From NCBI RefSeq assembly GCF_000143825.1, contig NZ_CM000961.1, positions 868,001-932,000 of the forward strand: a DNA stretch of 64,000 nucleotides. Reading direction: 5' to 3'. The notes under the pieces are model-generated. The model saw nothing but the letters and a program-made list of their open reading frames with translations. It ran no database searches and had not been told where the DNA came from. The position numbers and the translations under genes are program-made. Origin of the DNA: Corynebacterium genitalium ATCC 33030. Its GTDB lineage: Bacteria > Actinomycetota > Actinomycetes > Mycobacteriales > Mycobacteriaceae. Below, in pieces: positions 47,948 through 57,638 of this stretch. Each line of letters starts with the position of its first letter. Position 1 is the first letter of the stretch.

Positions 47948-48023
47948 TTAGCTAGATGCAAGTGACTAGATTGTTCGTTTTTCGGCACAGAAACCGACGT
48001 TCTAGTCGTCTGGAACTAGCTAA
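47948..48023. repeat. 76-bp palindromic repeat, family 2 copy A
   Basis: Left arm 47948-47977 and right arm 47995-48023 share TTAGCTAG and GACTAGA in the same order on opposite strands. It resembles the element at 60078-60155 and lies between the MarR and rhodanese genes. Confidence 0.65.
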
Positions 48024-48039
48024 CCGAAGATGGGAGGGG

Positions 48040-48330
48040 CTACTCGGTGGGCAGGCCAGCGTTGACCCATGCCTGTGTGCCGCCGAGGACGTTGTAGACA
48101 TCCGCGCCGAAGATCTCCTCGAGGTACTGGGACGCCTCAACGGAACGGCCGCCGGACCGGCAGATTACGTAGACGGGCTCGGTCGTGTCGATCTGCTGCG
48201 CCAGCACGGCGAAGTTGGACAGGGGCAGGTTGACGGCGCCGGCGGCGTGGGTGTCGGCGAATTCGTCGGGCTCGCGGACGTCGATAAGCTGTGCGTCGTT
48301 GGGGACATCGGTGACCTGAACTGACTGCAT
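48040..48330 (-). CDS. Rhodanese-like sulfurtransferase
   Basis: 96 residues from ATG 48330 (MQSVQVTDVP), a single rhodanese domain: QLIDVREPDEF at the start and catalytic Cys in the loop ICRSGGRS. It transfers sulfur from a donor to an acceptor such as cyanide or a thiol; physiological partner unknown. Divergent from the sortase gene, 29 bases apart. The start of this domain contains one GTCGATAAG word. Confidence 0.92.
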   Translation of the reverse strand: MQSVQVTDVPNDAQLIDVREPDEFADTHAAGAVNLPLSNFAVLAQQIDTTEPVYVICRSGGRSVEASQYLEEIFGADVYNVLGGTQAWVNAGLPTE

Positions 48331-48359
48331 GCGCCCAGTGTAGATGTAAAGTTCCCTGT

Positions 48360-49139
48360 ATGACTGGGCAGCGTAACGACGACCGCCGGCGCAAGCCGGT
48401 GCAGCCGCGGCCCGCTCCACCCCCGCGCAAGTACCCGCCGAAGCCGATGTGGGTGTACAAAATGCGGCGCTGGGGGGCCGTGCTCATCCTCCTCTTCCTT
48501 GTCGTTGCGTTCATCCGCGCTTGCGTGCCGAGCGAGCACGACCGGGAGATGGAAGCGTGGCAAGAGCAGTCGCAAATACCGTCCGTGGTTCAGGAAAACC
48601 AGGTCGCGGGTGAGGATATCCCGGTGTCGCGACCTGTTGAGATGACCATTCCCTCCATCGGTTTGAACGCCAATTTTGAGGAAGCCGATTGTCGATTCAT
48701 GGATGGGGCCATCGATCCTGCATCCCTCACCGAAGCCTGTGCGTTCACTGCGGAGGACAAACCCTACTCGCTGCCGGGCACGAACGCCGATGACATTGTG
48801 GTCATCGCCGGACACGCGGCGGCCGGCGTGCCCGCGGTCTTCGACGCACTCTATGACGTGCGAGCCGACCGTCACACCGTCGCTCCCGGCGACGCGCTAT
48901 ATCTGCGTACCGAGGAATCGGGTGACAAATGGTTGAAATACCAGGCGACCGACCTCCACAGCCCGGAGAAAGAAGGGCTGTCTCAAGCTGCGGAGATCTG
49001 GGGCGACGCGCCAATGCCAGGACGGCTGTTGACTATCTCCTGTGTGCAACCAAACAATCCGTTCCAGCAATCAACGCGTAATGCGGTGGTGGGGTGGCAA
49101 CTTCAAGAGGTTGTGTCCGGAGAAAATGTGCGCGCATAG
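48360..49139 (+). CDS. Sortase, single-membrane-anchor type
   Basis: 259 residues. A basic, proline-rich cytoplasmic stretch is followed by a membrane segment at about 37-52 (WGAVLILLFLVVAFIRAC). Catalytic His is in VVIAGHAAAGVPAVFD, Cys in LLTISCVQP, Arg in STRNAVVGWQ. It lacks the C-terminal membrane segment and DPW lid of pilin sortases, so it is not class C; the exact class is not assigned. It should anchor surface proteins, including perhaps the next gene's product. Confidence 0.9.
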   Translation: MTGQRNDDRRRKPVQPRPAPPPRKYPPKPMWVYKMRRWGAVLILLFLVVAFIRACVPSEHDREMEAWQEQSQIPSVVQENQVAGEDIPVSRPVEMTIPSIGLNANFEEADCRFMDGAIDPASLTEACAFTAEDKPYSLPGTNADDIVVIAGHAAAGVPAVFDALYDVRADRHTVAPGDALYLRTEESGDKWLKYQATDLHSPEKEGLSQAAEIWGDAPMPGRLLTISCVQPNNPFQQSTRNAVVGWQLQEVVSGENVRA

Positions 49140-49202
49140 TGCGCACGGGGGCATTAGGGGTTAATGTGGTAGCTGAGAAATTGATTAGAAGCTGGAGGAA
49201 CT

Positions 49203-49733
49203 ATGCGTCGCACCACCATCCGCTCCGCTATCGCTCCCTTTCTAGTGGCAGGCGCACTGGCACTCGCCGTCGGCCAGGGTGCCGTGGCCGAAGAGTCCCG
49301 TTCAGTCACCGATACTCTTGGCCTTCTGCCCCTGACACTCGAGCTCGACGGTGAAGAGTGGCACTTGAACAAGGACGGGTCCACTTACCTTCTCGATGCC
49401 AAGCGCGTGAATGAAGAGCCGACATCAGCGGAGCGTAAAGCTTCTGAACGTGTGCTCAACGCTAATGCCGACGAGGTTCTTGAGCAGGCAAAGCGAGCCC
49501 AGGAACACTTCGAAAAAATGGAAGATCCCAATTACCCGGGCGAGGCCGCTGACCCGCTGGCTGCGGAAACAGCAGGCGTGCGTGTTGTGGGCGATGATGA
49601 CAAGCCCACCACCGACCGCGGTGTCAATGCGCAGACCGGTTCCAATGATGCCGCTCAGGCAATGGTCGCTGTGCTGGTCGCGGTGATGATGGGATCGGCC
49701 GGGTTCTACTCCGGGCGTAGGGCTCGCGCCTAG
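49203..49733 (+). CDS. Secreted protein with noncanonical NAQTG cell-wall sorting signal
   Basis: 176 residues from ATG 49203 with GGAGGA. The signal peptide ends near GAVAEE. The middle is charged and helical (SAERKASERVLNANADEVLE). The C-terminus has NAQTG (142-146), a hydrophobic stretch (AMVAVLVAVMMGSAGFY) and the basic tail RRARA, the layout of a sortase signal with an unusual motif. It directly follows the sortase gene, so an enzyme-substrate pair is inferred. No family recognised. Confidence 0.7.
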   Translation: MRRTTIRSAIAPFLVAGALALAVGQGAVAEESRSVTDTLGLLPLTLELDGEEWHLNKDGSTYLLDAKRVNEEPTSAERKASERVLNANADEVLEQAKRAQEHFEKMEDPNYPGEAADPLAAETAGVRVVGDDDKPTTDRGVNAQTGSNDAAQAMVAVLVAVMMGSAGFYSGRRARA

Positions 49734-49741
49734 CGCTTGAT

Positions 49742-49780
49742 GAGAAGAGGGGCTCAGCCACTGCGGCTGAGCCCCTTCTC
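49742..49780. terminator. Bidirectional terminator between the sorted protein gene and ppa
   Basis: Long arms beginning GAGAAGAGGGGCTCAGCC (49742-49759) and ending at 49780 form a perfect stem; T-tracts lie on the outer sides. Confidence 0.9.
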
Positions 49781-49798
49781 GGCTTTAGGCCCTTAGGT

Positions 49799-50272
49799 TT
49801 AACCCTTGTAGTTGGCGATGGCTGCCTCGAGGATCTTCTCCGCCTCAGCCTTGTCGCCCCAGCCGGAACCGGTGACGTCCTTGTTGGGCTCCAAGTCCTT
49901 GTAGTGGACGAAGAAGTGCTCGATCTCGTCCTTCAGGAAGTCGGAAACGTCGTTGATGTCCTGGTAGTTGTCGTAGCGGACGTCGTCAAGCACGCAGAGC
50001 AACTTGTCGTCGCCGCCAGCCTCATCGGTCATCTTGAACACGCCGAGCGGGCGAGCCTTGACAATGACACCCGGGAAAACCGGCTCCGGAGTGATTACGA
50101 GGGCATCCAACGGGTCACCGTCATCACCCAGGGTGTGGTCGATGAAGCCGTAGTCCAGCGGGTAGCCCATGGACGTGAACAGATACCGGTCAAGGAAGAC
50201 CTTGCCAGTCTCGTGGTCGACCTCGTACTTATTGCGGGAACCCTTCGGGATCTCGATGGTCACTTCAGCCAT
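49799..50272 (-). CDS. ppa: Inorganic pyrophosphatase
   Basis: 157 residues from ATG 50272 ([17 protein letters not shown]). Family I motif DGDPLDALV (three metal-binding Asp) is near residue 50; [17 protein letters not shown] precedes it. It hydrolyses pyrophosphate to drive biosynthesis. The longer frame to 50383 has no start signal. Confidence 0.97.
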   Translation of the reverse strand: MAEVTIEIPKGSRNKYEVDHETGKVFLDRYLFTSMGYPLDYGFIDHTLGDDGDPLDALVITPEPVFPGVIVKARPLGVFKMTDEAGGDDKLLCVLDDVRYDNYQDINDVSDFLKDEIEHFFVHYKDLEPNKDVTGSGWGDKAEAEKILEAAIANYKG

Positions 50273-50429
50273 GGTTGCTCCTTGGTGGTGCTTGATCGGT
50301 TTTACGTCCACCATCGTAGCGCGCCCCATTCGTGTGGCTGTTAAGTGCAGTCGCTGATAGCCACTCTCACCGGCTAACCCCAAAAGAGGGACCCGACTAC
50401 GTCCAAACGGGTTAGTTGACCCTTCAAAG

Positions 50430-50457
50430 TTGACGCGTTAAGTAATGGGTTTAATAT
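50430..50457 (+). promoter_or_regulatory. Promoter of the pilus cluster
   Basis: TTGACG (50430-50435) and TAATAT (50452-50457), 16 bases apart, lie about 220 bases before the major pilin start at 50680. The 5' leader (50458-50679) is long and its frame is open, but a GAAAGG ribosome site supports the later ATG. Confidence 0.65.
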
Positions 50458-50679
50458 GTGTGTTTGCTCGGAGAGTCCGGGGAGATAGCTGTCAACTGCA
50501 TTGTCTCTCAAAAGTATTCTTCACAGGAGCACATGCCCGCAAGGGCGCTAGGAACCATCCCACATTTGGGTCTGGCCGGGACCTTTTCTCGACTAAGCCC
50601 AATGAAACTCCTGGCACCGCCTGCCGCCGGCAAGCCTGCTGGGCGGCACACAACTAACGTCTCTGAAAGGCAGACACAC

Positions 50680-52320
50680 ATGGCAAACACCTTCACCAAG
50701 AAGACCGCCGCGATCGCCCTTGCGGCAGGCTTGGCATTCTCCGGCTCGGCCGGGGCAGTTTTTGCGCCGGTCGCGCAGGCGCAGCAGCTCTCCGACCTGT
50801 ACACCGTTAACGATAACAATGAGAAGGTCCTCAAAAAGGACAATACGATCATCGTCCACAAGCGTGCCGGTACCGAAACCGGTACCCCGAATGCAGACGG
50901 TTCTGCTTCCAATGCCCCGGGCAATCCACTTGATGGTGCTGAGTTCAAGATCGAGCGTGTCAAGATCGACATGACCACTGATGAGGGCTTCGCTAACGCT
51001 GTTAAGCTGCAGACCACTGCGGACGGCGTGAATCGTGTCGAGCTGGACAAATACGGCACCGAGGCTGTTGGTGACTACCTGAATCCGGTGGCGACTCAGG
51101 GCGGTGACGTGACGTTCACGAATCTTCCTGCAGGTGCGTACCTGATCACCGAGACGAAGACTCCGGCTGGTTACATCAACTCGGCTCCGTTCATCGTTTT
51201 CGCCCCGATGCCGGATGCAACCAATAAGACGTGGAACAAGACTGTCCACGCCTACCCAAAGAACACCACCACGAAGACCGAGAAGACGGTTGTCGATGCG
51301 AACCAGCACCCGGTTGACGGCGACCACGCGGTGACCTACACCATTAACGCGACCGCACCGACCCCTCCGGCAGGGCGTGAGGTGACCTCCTTCAGCGTGC
51401 GTGACTACCACAAGGCCGATGAGTTCGACTCGCTCGACGTCACCGAGGTGCGTGTTGACGGTACGCCGCTGAATGGCGGCTGGTCCGCAGCTGCTGCGCC
51501 TATGACTGACGCAGAGAAGGCCCGCATCAACGCTGCTGATGAACAGGGTAATACTCCGGACGCCGACACCAAGATCGTTGTCAACTTCACCGGAGAAGGC
51601 CTGGCTACGATCAAGAACAACCCGGGCGCGAAGGTTGAGGTTGTGCTCAGCGGTAAGATCTCCAAGACCGCGGCACAGAACGCAGACGGCAAGGGCTTGA
51701 AGGACGGCGAGGTCATCAACAGCGCCGACACTGGCGGTACTACGAGGCCGACGGGTGGCAGCGAGAACGAGGACGAGCCGTTCGACACTCCGCCGTCCAA
51801 GACCAAGAGCTACTTCGGCGCAGTTCAGATCGTCAAGACCGGTGAGAACCAGGAGAAGCTCGAGGGCGCCAAGTTCGAGCTGCACAAGATCTCTGGCGAG
51901 AACGCCACATGCTCGGCCGCTGACCTTAACGACGGCAACAAGGTGAACACTGGTGAATTGGTCACCGATGCTCAGGGCAAGTTCGTGATCAATTCTCTGC
52001 ACGTCACCGATCTGCAGAACAACACTGAGACCATCACCGACACCTACTGCCTGAAGGAGACTGAGGCTCCGTCCGGTTACACCAAGTTGGTGCAGCCGAT
52101 TGAGCTCAAACTCGCTGTTTCTGAGGTTAAGGGTCCCGCAACGAGTGAGACTGACGGCGGAACCACGTACGTCTTCAACAAGTCGGCGACTGTTGAGAAC
52201 GTCAAGCGTGGCATCCCGCAGCTGCCGAGCACCGGTGGCATGGGTGTCATTGCCCTGATCCTGGCTGGTCTGGCACTTCTGGGTGGCGGTGCTTACGCCG
52301 CACGCCGCAAGACTGCCTAA
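50680..52320 (+). CDS. Major pilin subunit (SpaA-like, LPSTG anchored)
   Basis: 546 residues from ATG 50680 (MANTFTKKTAAI). A signal peptide ends near AQAQQ. Pilin-motif lysine in NKTVHAYPKNTT. CnaB-type domains carry E-boxes YLITETKTPAGY (about 155-166) and YCLKETEAPSGY (about 460). The C-terminus has LPSTGGMG, a hydrophobic segment and RRKTA. It is the fibre subunit cross-linked by the next gene's sortase; intramolecular Lys-Asn bonds are expected. Ligand and host role unknown. Confidence 0.92.
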   Translation: MANTFTKKTAAIALAAGLAFSGSAGAVFAPVAQAQQLSDLYTVNDNNEKVLKKDNTIIVHKRAGTETGTPNADGSASNAPGNPLDGAEFKIERVKIDMTTDEGFANAVKLQTTADGVNRVELDKYGTEAVGDYLNPVATQGGDVTFTNLPAGAYLITETKTPAGYINSAPFIVFAPMPDATNKTWNKTVHAYPKNTTTKTEKTVVDANQHPVDGDHAVTYTINATAPTPPAGREVTSFSVRDYHKADEFDSLDVTEVRVDGTPLNGGWSAAAAPMTDAEKARINAADEQGNTPDADTKIVVNFTGEGLATIKNNPGAKVEVVLSGKISKTAAQNADGKGLKDGEVINSADTGGTTRPTGGSENEDEPFDTPPSKTKSYFGAVQIVKTGENQEKLEGAKFELHKISGENATCSAADLNDGNKVNTGELVTDAQGKFVINSLHVTDLQNNTETITDTYCLKETEAPSGYTKLVQPIELKLAVSEVKGPATSETDGGTTYVFNKSATVENVKRGIPQLPSTGGMGVIALILAGLALLGGGAYAARRKTA

Positions 52321-52470
52321 GTGCTAGGTAATTCAACCCCAACAGGGATCACTGAGAAACCTGTTGCCCCCGCCGGACTTTGAGCGGTCGGGCGGGGGTG
52401 GGCGCACCCACGTGGGGAGGCGTCGATAAGCGAAAACAAAGTATCCCCACCCATTTTTCAAGGAGAGTCG

Positions 52471-53397
52471 ATGTCAACGCTGGTGCCAGTCGATAAGGGC
52501 CAGGAAGGCGCAGCCAAGCCGGCTGGATCACGCCGTGTTCTCATGCCGCTGCTGATCATGTTGCTGGGGCTTGCCGTGCTTGTATACCCGGTGTTCGCCA
52601 CGCAATGGAACAACTGGCTGCAGCAGCGCGCCGTCGATGAGTACCAAAGCGACATTCAGGACGGTGAACAGGAGGACCCGGGTGCCATGGAGCGCGCCCT
52701 CGAATCCGCCCGCTACTACAATGAGACGCACACCGACGGGCCAATCCTCGACCCGTGGCTCGCGCGCATTTCCAAAGACAACGTCGAGTACCAGGACTAT
52801 CTGAAGGAACTCAGCGGTTACCCGGCCATGTCCCAGGTCGCTATCCCGGCGATTGACTCTAACCTGCCGGTGTATCACGGCAGTTCTGAAGAGGTGCTGC
52901 AAAAGGGCATCGGCCACCTTTTCGGCTCCGCGCTTCCAATCGGCGGGGAAGGCAACCACACCGTGCTGACGGGCCACACCGGCCTGACCAACGCGACGCT
53001 CTGGGACAACCTCATCGACGTCAAGGAAGGCGACGCGATCTACATCAACACCTTCGGACGCGCGATGAAGTATGAGGTCCACGACATCGAAGTTGTTCTG
53101 CCGGACGAAACCGACAGTTTGAAAGCGCGCGACGGGGAGGATCTGGTGACGCTGATCACCTGTACCCCGTACGGCGTCAACACGCACCGGCTGCTCGTGC
53201 ATGCACACCGAGTACCGATGGATCCGTCGGAAGAGAATGTGTTCGACAAGTCGACCAAGCTCATGCAGTGGTGGATGTGGCTCATCCTCGCGATCGCGGC
53301 CGCAGCACTGATCGGAATCATCTGGTGGCTGCGTAAGCAAAAGCAGGCTGCAAATGCTGAAACTGACGTCGAAGGTGAGTCGGACGATGAAGTCTAG
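52471..53397 (+). CDS. srtC: Class C pilin sortase
   Basis: 308 residues from ATG 52471, with AAGGAGAG upstream. Two membrane segments (about 24-43 and 270-287). The DPW lid motif is in ILDPWLARI, catalytic His in LTGHTGLTNA, Cys in TLITCTPYGVNTHRLLVH with Arg. It polymerises the pilins of this cluster. One CGTCGATAAGC word lies in the spacer before it and a GTCGATAAG in its first codons. Its stop overlaps the next start. Confidence 0.95.
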   Translation: MSTLVPVDKGQEGAAKPAGSRRVLMPLLIMLLGLAVLVYPVFATQWNNWLQQRAVDEYQSDIQDGEQEDPGAMERALESARYYNETHTDGPILDPWLARISKDNVEYQDYLKELSGYPAMSQVAIPAIDSNLPVYHGSSEEVLQKGIGHLFGSALPIGGEGNHTVLTGHTGLTNATLWDNLIDVKEGDAIYINTFGRAMKYEVHDIEVVLPDETDSLKARDGEDLVTLITCTPYGVNTHRLLVHAHRVPMDPSEENVFDKSTKLMQWWMWLILAIAAAALIGIIWWLRKQKQAANAETDVEGESDDEV

Positions 53398-54193
53398 AGG
53401 GGTGGCGCTCGGCGCCGCCGTGATGATCGTGCTGGGCGCGATGTCCAGCGGGGTCGCGGAGGCGCAGATTCGACCTGTGACGGGCAACGATCGGACTCTG
53501 AACGGATCGCAGGTCAGCGCCGATGAACGGATGACGCTTGAAGTGCGCAAGAAGGGGTTCAACGCCTTCGATGATCCAGTCCCCGGAGCGCTCCCTCCAG
53601 GCGATCTCACCGGCATCACCTTCGTGCTTTACCAGGCGCCTGATTTCGATGTGACTACGGATGAGGGGCGCAAAGAAGCCAGCCGCGTCCGCTCCCAAGA
53701 AGAATGGGATGCGATCAACCGTTACGAGGTCGCGAGGGAGAAAACGAACGCTCATCGCGTCGCGACGTTCACGGACCTCAAACCCGGCCTGTACCTCCTC
53801 GAAGAGATCCGGCCGGACACCGAGCACAACTATCTCACCTCGTCGCCGCGCTGGGTCGTGCTCCCGGTGGCCGACGCTATGGGGGAGGAGTTCGAGCACG
53901 AGAACATTGTCGTCGTGAAGCCGGCGCCCACCTCGACTCCTCCACCAGTGGTGCCTCCGACAACGACGACACCGTCCACAACGACCACAGGTGCACCGCC
54001 ACCGAGCAAGACCCCCACAACTTCAACCAGCCCAGTTCCGGGACAGCCGCCGGAGGAACCGTCTGAAGACGGGCCTAAGCTGCCGCGAGGGGTAGGAGCA
54101 TCGACCGGCGCGAACGTTGTGCTCAGCATCATTGCCGGCCTGATTCTCATCGGTCTCGGAGTTTTCATGACAAAGAGGAAGAAGCGCAGTTGA
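53387..54193 (+). CDS. Minor pilin with degenerate sorting signal
   Basis: 268 residues from ATG 53387, overlapping the sortase stop; ATG 53354 is also in frame. The signal peptide ends near AEAQ. One CnaB-like domain has the E-box-like LYLLEEIRPDTEHN. A Pro/Thr-rich linker precedes the C-terminus: KLPRGVGAST, a hydrophobic stretch and KRKKRS. LPRGV stands where LPxTG is expected. Probably the pilus base or a side subunit. Overlaps the tip gene start. Confidence 0.85.
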   Translation: MKSRGVALGAAVMIVLGAMSSGVAEAQIRPVTGNDRTLNGSQVSADERMTLEVRKKGFNAFDDPVPGALPPGDLTGITFVLYQAPDFDVTTDEGRKEASRVRSQEEWDAINRYEVAREKTNAHRVATFTDLKPGLYLLEEIRPDTEHNYLTSSPRWVVLPVADAMGEEFEHENIVVVKPAPTSTPPPVVPPTTTTPSTTTTGAPPPSKTPTTSTSPVPGQPPEEPSEDGPKLPRGVGASTGANVVLSIIAGLILIGLGVFMTKRKKRS

Positions 54194-57100
54194 AGAACCT
54201 TTGCCGAAAGACGGCGGTGAAGCTGTCAGTTGTCGTCGCTACCGCTGCCCTTGTCATGCCTCTGGCCCCGGTACAAGCCCAGGACCTGGCGGTTGAGCAG
54301 GATGCCGTGCCCGCCGCGGTTTCCGGCGAGTCGAATGCTGATGCTCAACCACATCCCGAGGGCGAGGCCGAGCTGTCACCTAGCCCGCTCGACACTCCGT
54401 GGTTACAGGAGCGGGCCGACGGGAGGATTGCTCAAGTTCAAGGTGCGCGCACGCTTAACGACGCATCCTCCCTAAGCGCCGACACCACGTTCAAACACGT
54501 CGGAGCCAGTGAGGCTGGCACCCAGAAGTTCGAGTTGCGCTCGGAGATTGAAGTTACCGGCCTGGAGGACCCCGACCAGACAATCTCCCTGGACAGTCTT
54601 TCTTTCGTCCGTAACCAATACGATGTTCCCACTCAGTGGGTTGAGGACATCACCGTGAACGGTGTGTCGCTCAGTGACGACAAGGCCGAGGTGTTCGAGT
54701 ACCCGGACTTAGATTCTTACGCGGAAGCCGGCATTGACTACGCGGTCGACATTCCCAGTGATGTCACCGGTGACTTGATCACTGTCGACACCCACGGGAT
54801 TGACCTACCCGAATCGTTCACAGTCTCCATGACGGTGCACCTGCCGGAAGAAACTCCGGCAGGTGGAAGGTACAAGTGGGAGCTCTACACAGGTTCTGCC
54901 GATGCCTTCACGCTGAACAGCACCGCGCTTGCTGTTGATTCGGGCGCTCGTCTCGCGCCGGAGTACGGGGCTGTCCCGGCAGGCCACGCGCGAGTCGTCG
55001 TCCAGGTCGGTGGCGATCAGATCTACGGACCCTCCGGCCGAAACGCAGCGTACTGGGAGCAGAACGGCAACGGTGCCACTCGGGTGCCGGGACGACTGCC
55101 GAGTACCTACGGTTTCACCGCCGGCGAGGGGGCGCAGCTGCAGCTTTACGCACCGCGCGACGGTAGGTTCGGCAATTCGGAGGCTCACTCTGAGATGACG
55201 AGTACTGACCCCCTCGTTCCGATCAAGGAGCCGTGGGCAACGTGCACCACTGATTCAAACGGCGAATGTGTTTTCAACATTTCTACTACCGGTGGGGATG
55301 CTCGACCTTACTACTGGATTGGTATGTCTAAAGCTTCTCCGGGGTACACGGTTCAACCGCTTTTGAGAACTGGTGGCTCCGGCAATACCTGGACTCCTAC
55401 AGGGGATGCCATGCGTTACGTTTACGCCACTCCTTATCTGGAAAAGGGATCTACGTTTTACTCGGGGTTAATCTAAAAAGAAATGACGGTAACTACGGTG
55501 CAGATTGGCAAGGGTTAGGCGATTCAGCGGCATTCATGTACGAGGTCGACGCGGGAAGTCTGCTAAAGCCAAACAAACGCAGCTCACTCGGTGTCTTTCA
55601 GCAGGTGCGCGATAATCCCGCAATGCCTGAGCGTTGCGGGTTAAACGTTGCACTTGTCGTTGACCTTTCGGGAAGTATGGGATCGAACGGGCTCAGAACC
55701 ATTCAAGGGGTAGTTAACTCCGTGGCCTCTCGTTTGCAGGGCACTGATACGAATCTCGGGTTGTTCAACTTCGCTGAGAACTCACCCGCTAAACGAAATG
55801 GATCCAACCTCAGTTCTCCGGTCAGTGTGAGCACGCAAAGCGGTCAAGCCGCGATTAAGAAATGGGTAGATGGGCTTGCTATTCCCACCGAACGTGAGGG
55901 GCAGGCCACTAACTGGCAAGAAGCTCTATATCAGGTAGCGCAATATAACGAACAGAATCCGAGCGACCGGTACGACGTCGTTTATATGATTACTGATGGA
56001 AATCCAACGGTACGAAAGGACAATGCTTTCGCTGATGTAAGGATGCGGTTCTCAACTGCTGACGGGTCTGCGACCGAATTTCGCGACGTTGAGGGAGCGA
56101 TCGGCGCCGCCAATATGGTGAAAGCCCAGGGTACGCGCATCGTGGCCGTGGGTATCCCTTCCAACTGGAGGGGCGTGATTACCAGCCGAGATGATCAGCT
56201 CGCTGTTTCCGACGAGAACTTGAAGGCAATTTCTGGCGGAAGTGGATACCAGGGTCGCGAACGCAGTCTTCGTGCAGCGGACTTCGCCCAGTTTGAAAGC
56301 AGCGCGGTGATGCAGCAGGCAATCATCAACTCCCTCAATACATGTGCGATCACGGTCGAGCGCCGGTTCTACGAAGGAGAGGACCCCAATGGGCCTCCCA
56401 CGCCGGAAAACACTCGAGGGACGAATGAGGAGACGGTGTCTGGCCAATGGTCGTTCCACTCTGAGGAGACGCCCCCAAGTGGTCGTGTAACGACCGAAGA
56501 CAAGATTCCCAATGCCTGGAACAGGCGCAGGGACAACTATATGTCCGAGTTTGCCCTTGAGAAGCAAACTACGTATCCGAAGGTCGTAATCCGCGAGGAC
56601 CCCTCGAAGATTCCAGAAGGCTGGGTCCGCATGGATGCTGAGGGCGGTAAGCGCGCCCAGTGCTTCGACCCTAGGGGTGCCCCGGTGGAGGTTAATAACC
56701 TCCCCGCTGGGGGAAACCCCGCCCAGCACCCGAAGAACACGACGGACGATGGTCTGACGAATGACTTCTCACTGACCAATGTTCCAGTTTCGGGAGTCCA
56801 CTGCATCGTGTACTACCAAGCCAAGCCGGCCGATCAACCGTTCAAGTTCAAGCTCAATAAGGTTGATTCCATGGACAACACCATCAGCCTTGACGGTGCC
56901 CAGTTCGCACTTACTGGCCTGGACAAGGACAACGCAGGTGAAAAGAAACCGATCACGGTTCCGGGTGCCGTCAAGGGTGAGTTCCATTGGGACAAGCTCG
57001 CTACCGGACGCTACGAGCTACGGGAAACGAAACCAGCCGACCATGGTTATGTCATGCTGAGCGAACCGGTGTACTTCCGCGTCGCTACGGCGAAAGAGGG

Positions 57101-57374
57101 AAATAAGGAGGTAACGAAGCTCTACCTCCTTGCTGGGAAGGATGATCGCACGGGCAGAGAAGTGGCTGACCCGGACAAGATCGAGACGTTCCCGGTGACC
57201 CACTTCGGTCAGACCAAGGTTGGCAACGAGGTCCAGGTGACCATGAAGGTCGCCAACACGAAGGGAGGCACCCTTCCGAAGACCGGTGGACACGGTGTCT
57301 ACGCGCAGATGCTGTTTGGGCTGGTGCTCCTGCTGACCGGAGCGTTCACGGCGCGTCGACGAAGCGCAGCGTAG
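54190..57374 (+). pseudogene. Tip pilin / vWA adhesin gene with a frameshift
   Basis: The N-terminal frame (54190-55476, 428 residues, signal peptide MKNLCRKTAVKL onward) stops at TAA 55474. The second frame reads without interruption from GVNLKRNDGNYGADWQ (about 55464) to the stop at 57374 and includes a von Willebrand A domain with MIDAS residues DLSGS and MITDGNP, CnaB-like domains, an LPKTG signal and RRRSAA. Joining the two gives about 1060 residues, the size of SpaC/RrgA-type tip adhesins. The change falls in a run of four G residues (55464-55467), consistent with loss of one G: a real mutation, phase variation or an assembly error. Confidence 0.85.
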
Positions 57375-57638
57375 AAGCTCAGAGAACAGGGCTCCGCACC
57401 AGGACTACTGAGAAATCAGTTCGCCAAGGGGGAGTCTTCATCGTAGCCTGCGCGGGCTGGTGGCCGTCATTTCTTCCTTTACTACTGTCCGAACGCGGGT
57501 TGGGGGTGGTTGCCGGGGGCCCGTTTCCGGAGAAAGCGCTGAAAATCCACTGGAAGTTATGGTCTCGTTATGGCAAAGTTGCGAAGCGTTAATACTATAG
57601 GTGTGTCCTCTAACCCTGGATTAAGGAATCACGTGGCT

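Noticed and set aside
50593..52002. 469-codon minus-strand frame
   Set aside because: Antisense to the major pilin, which has full pilin features.
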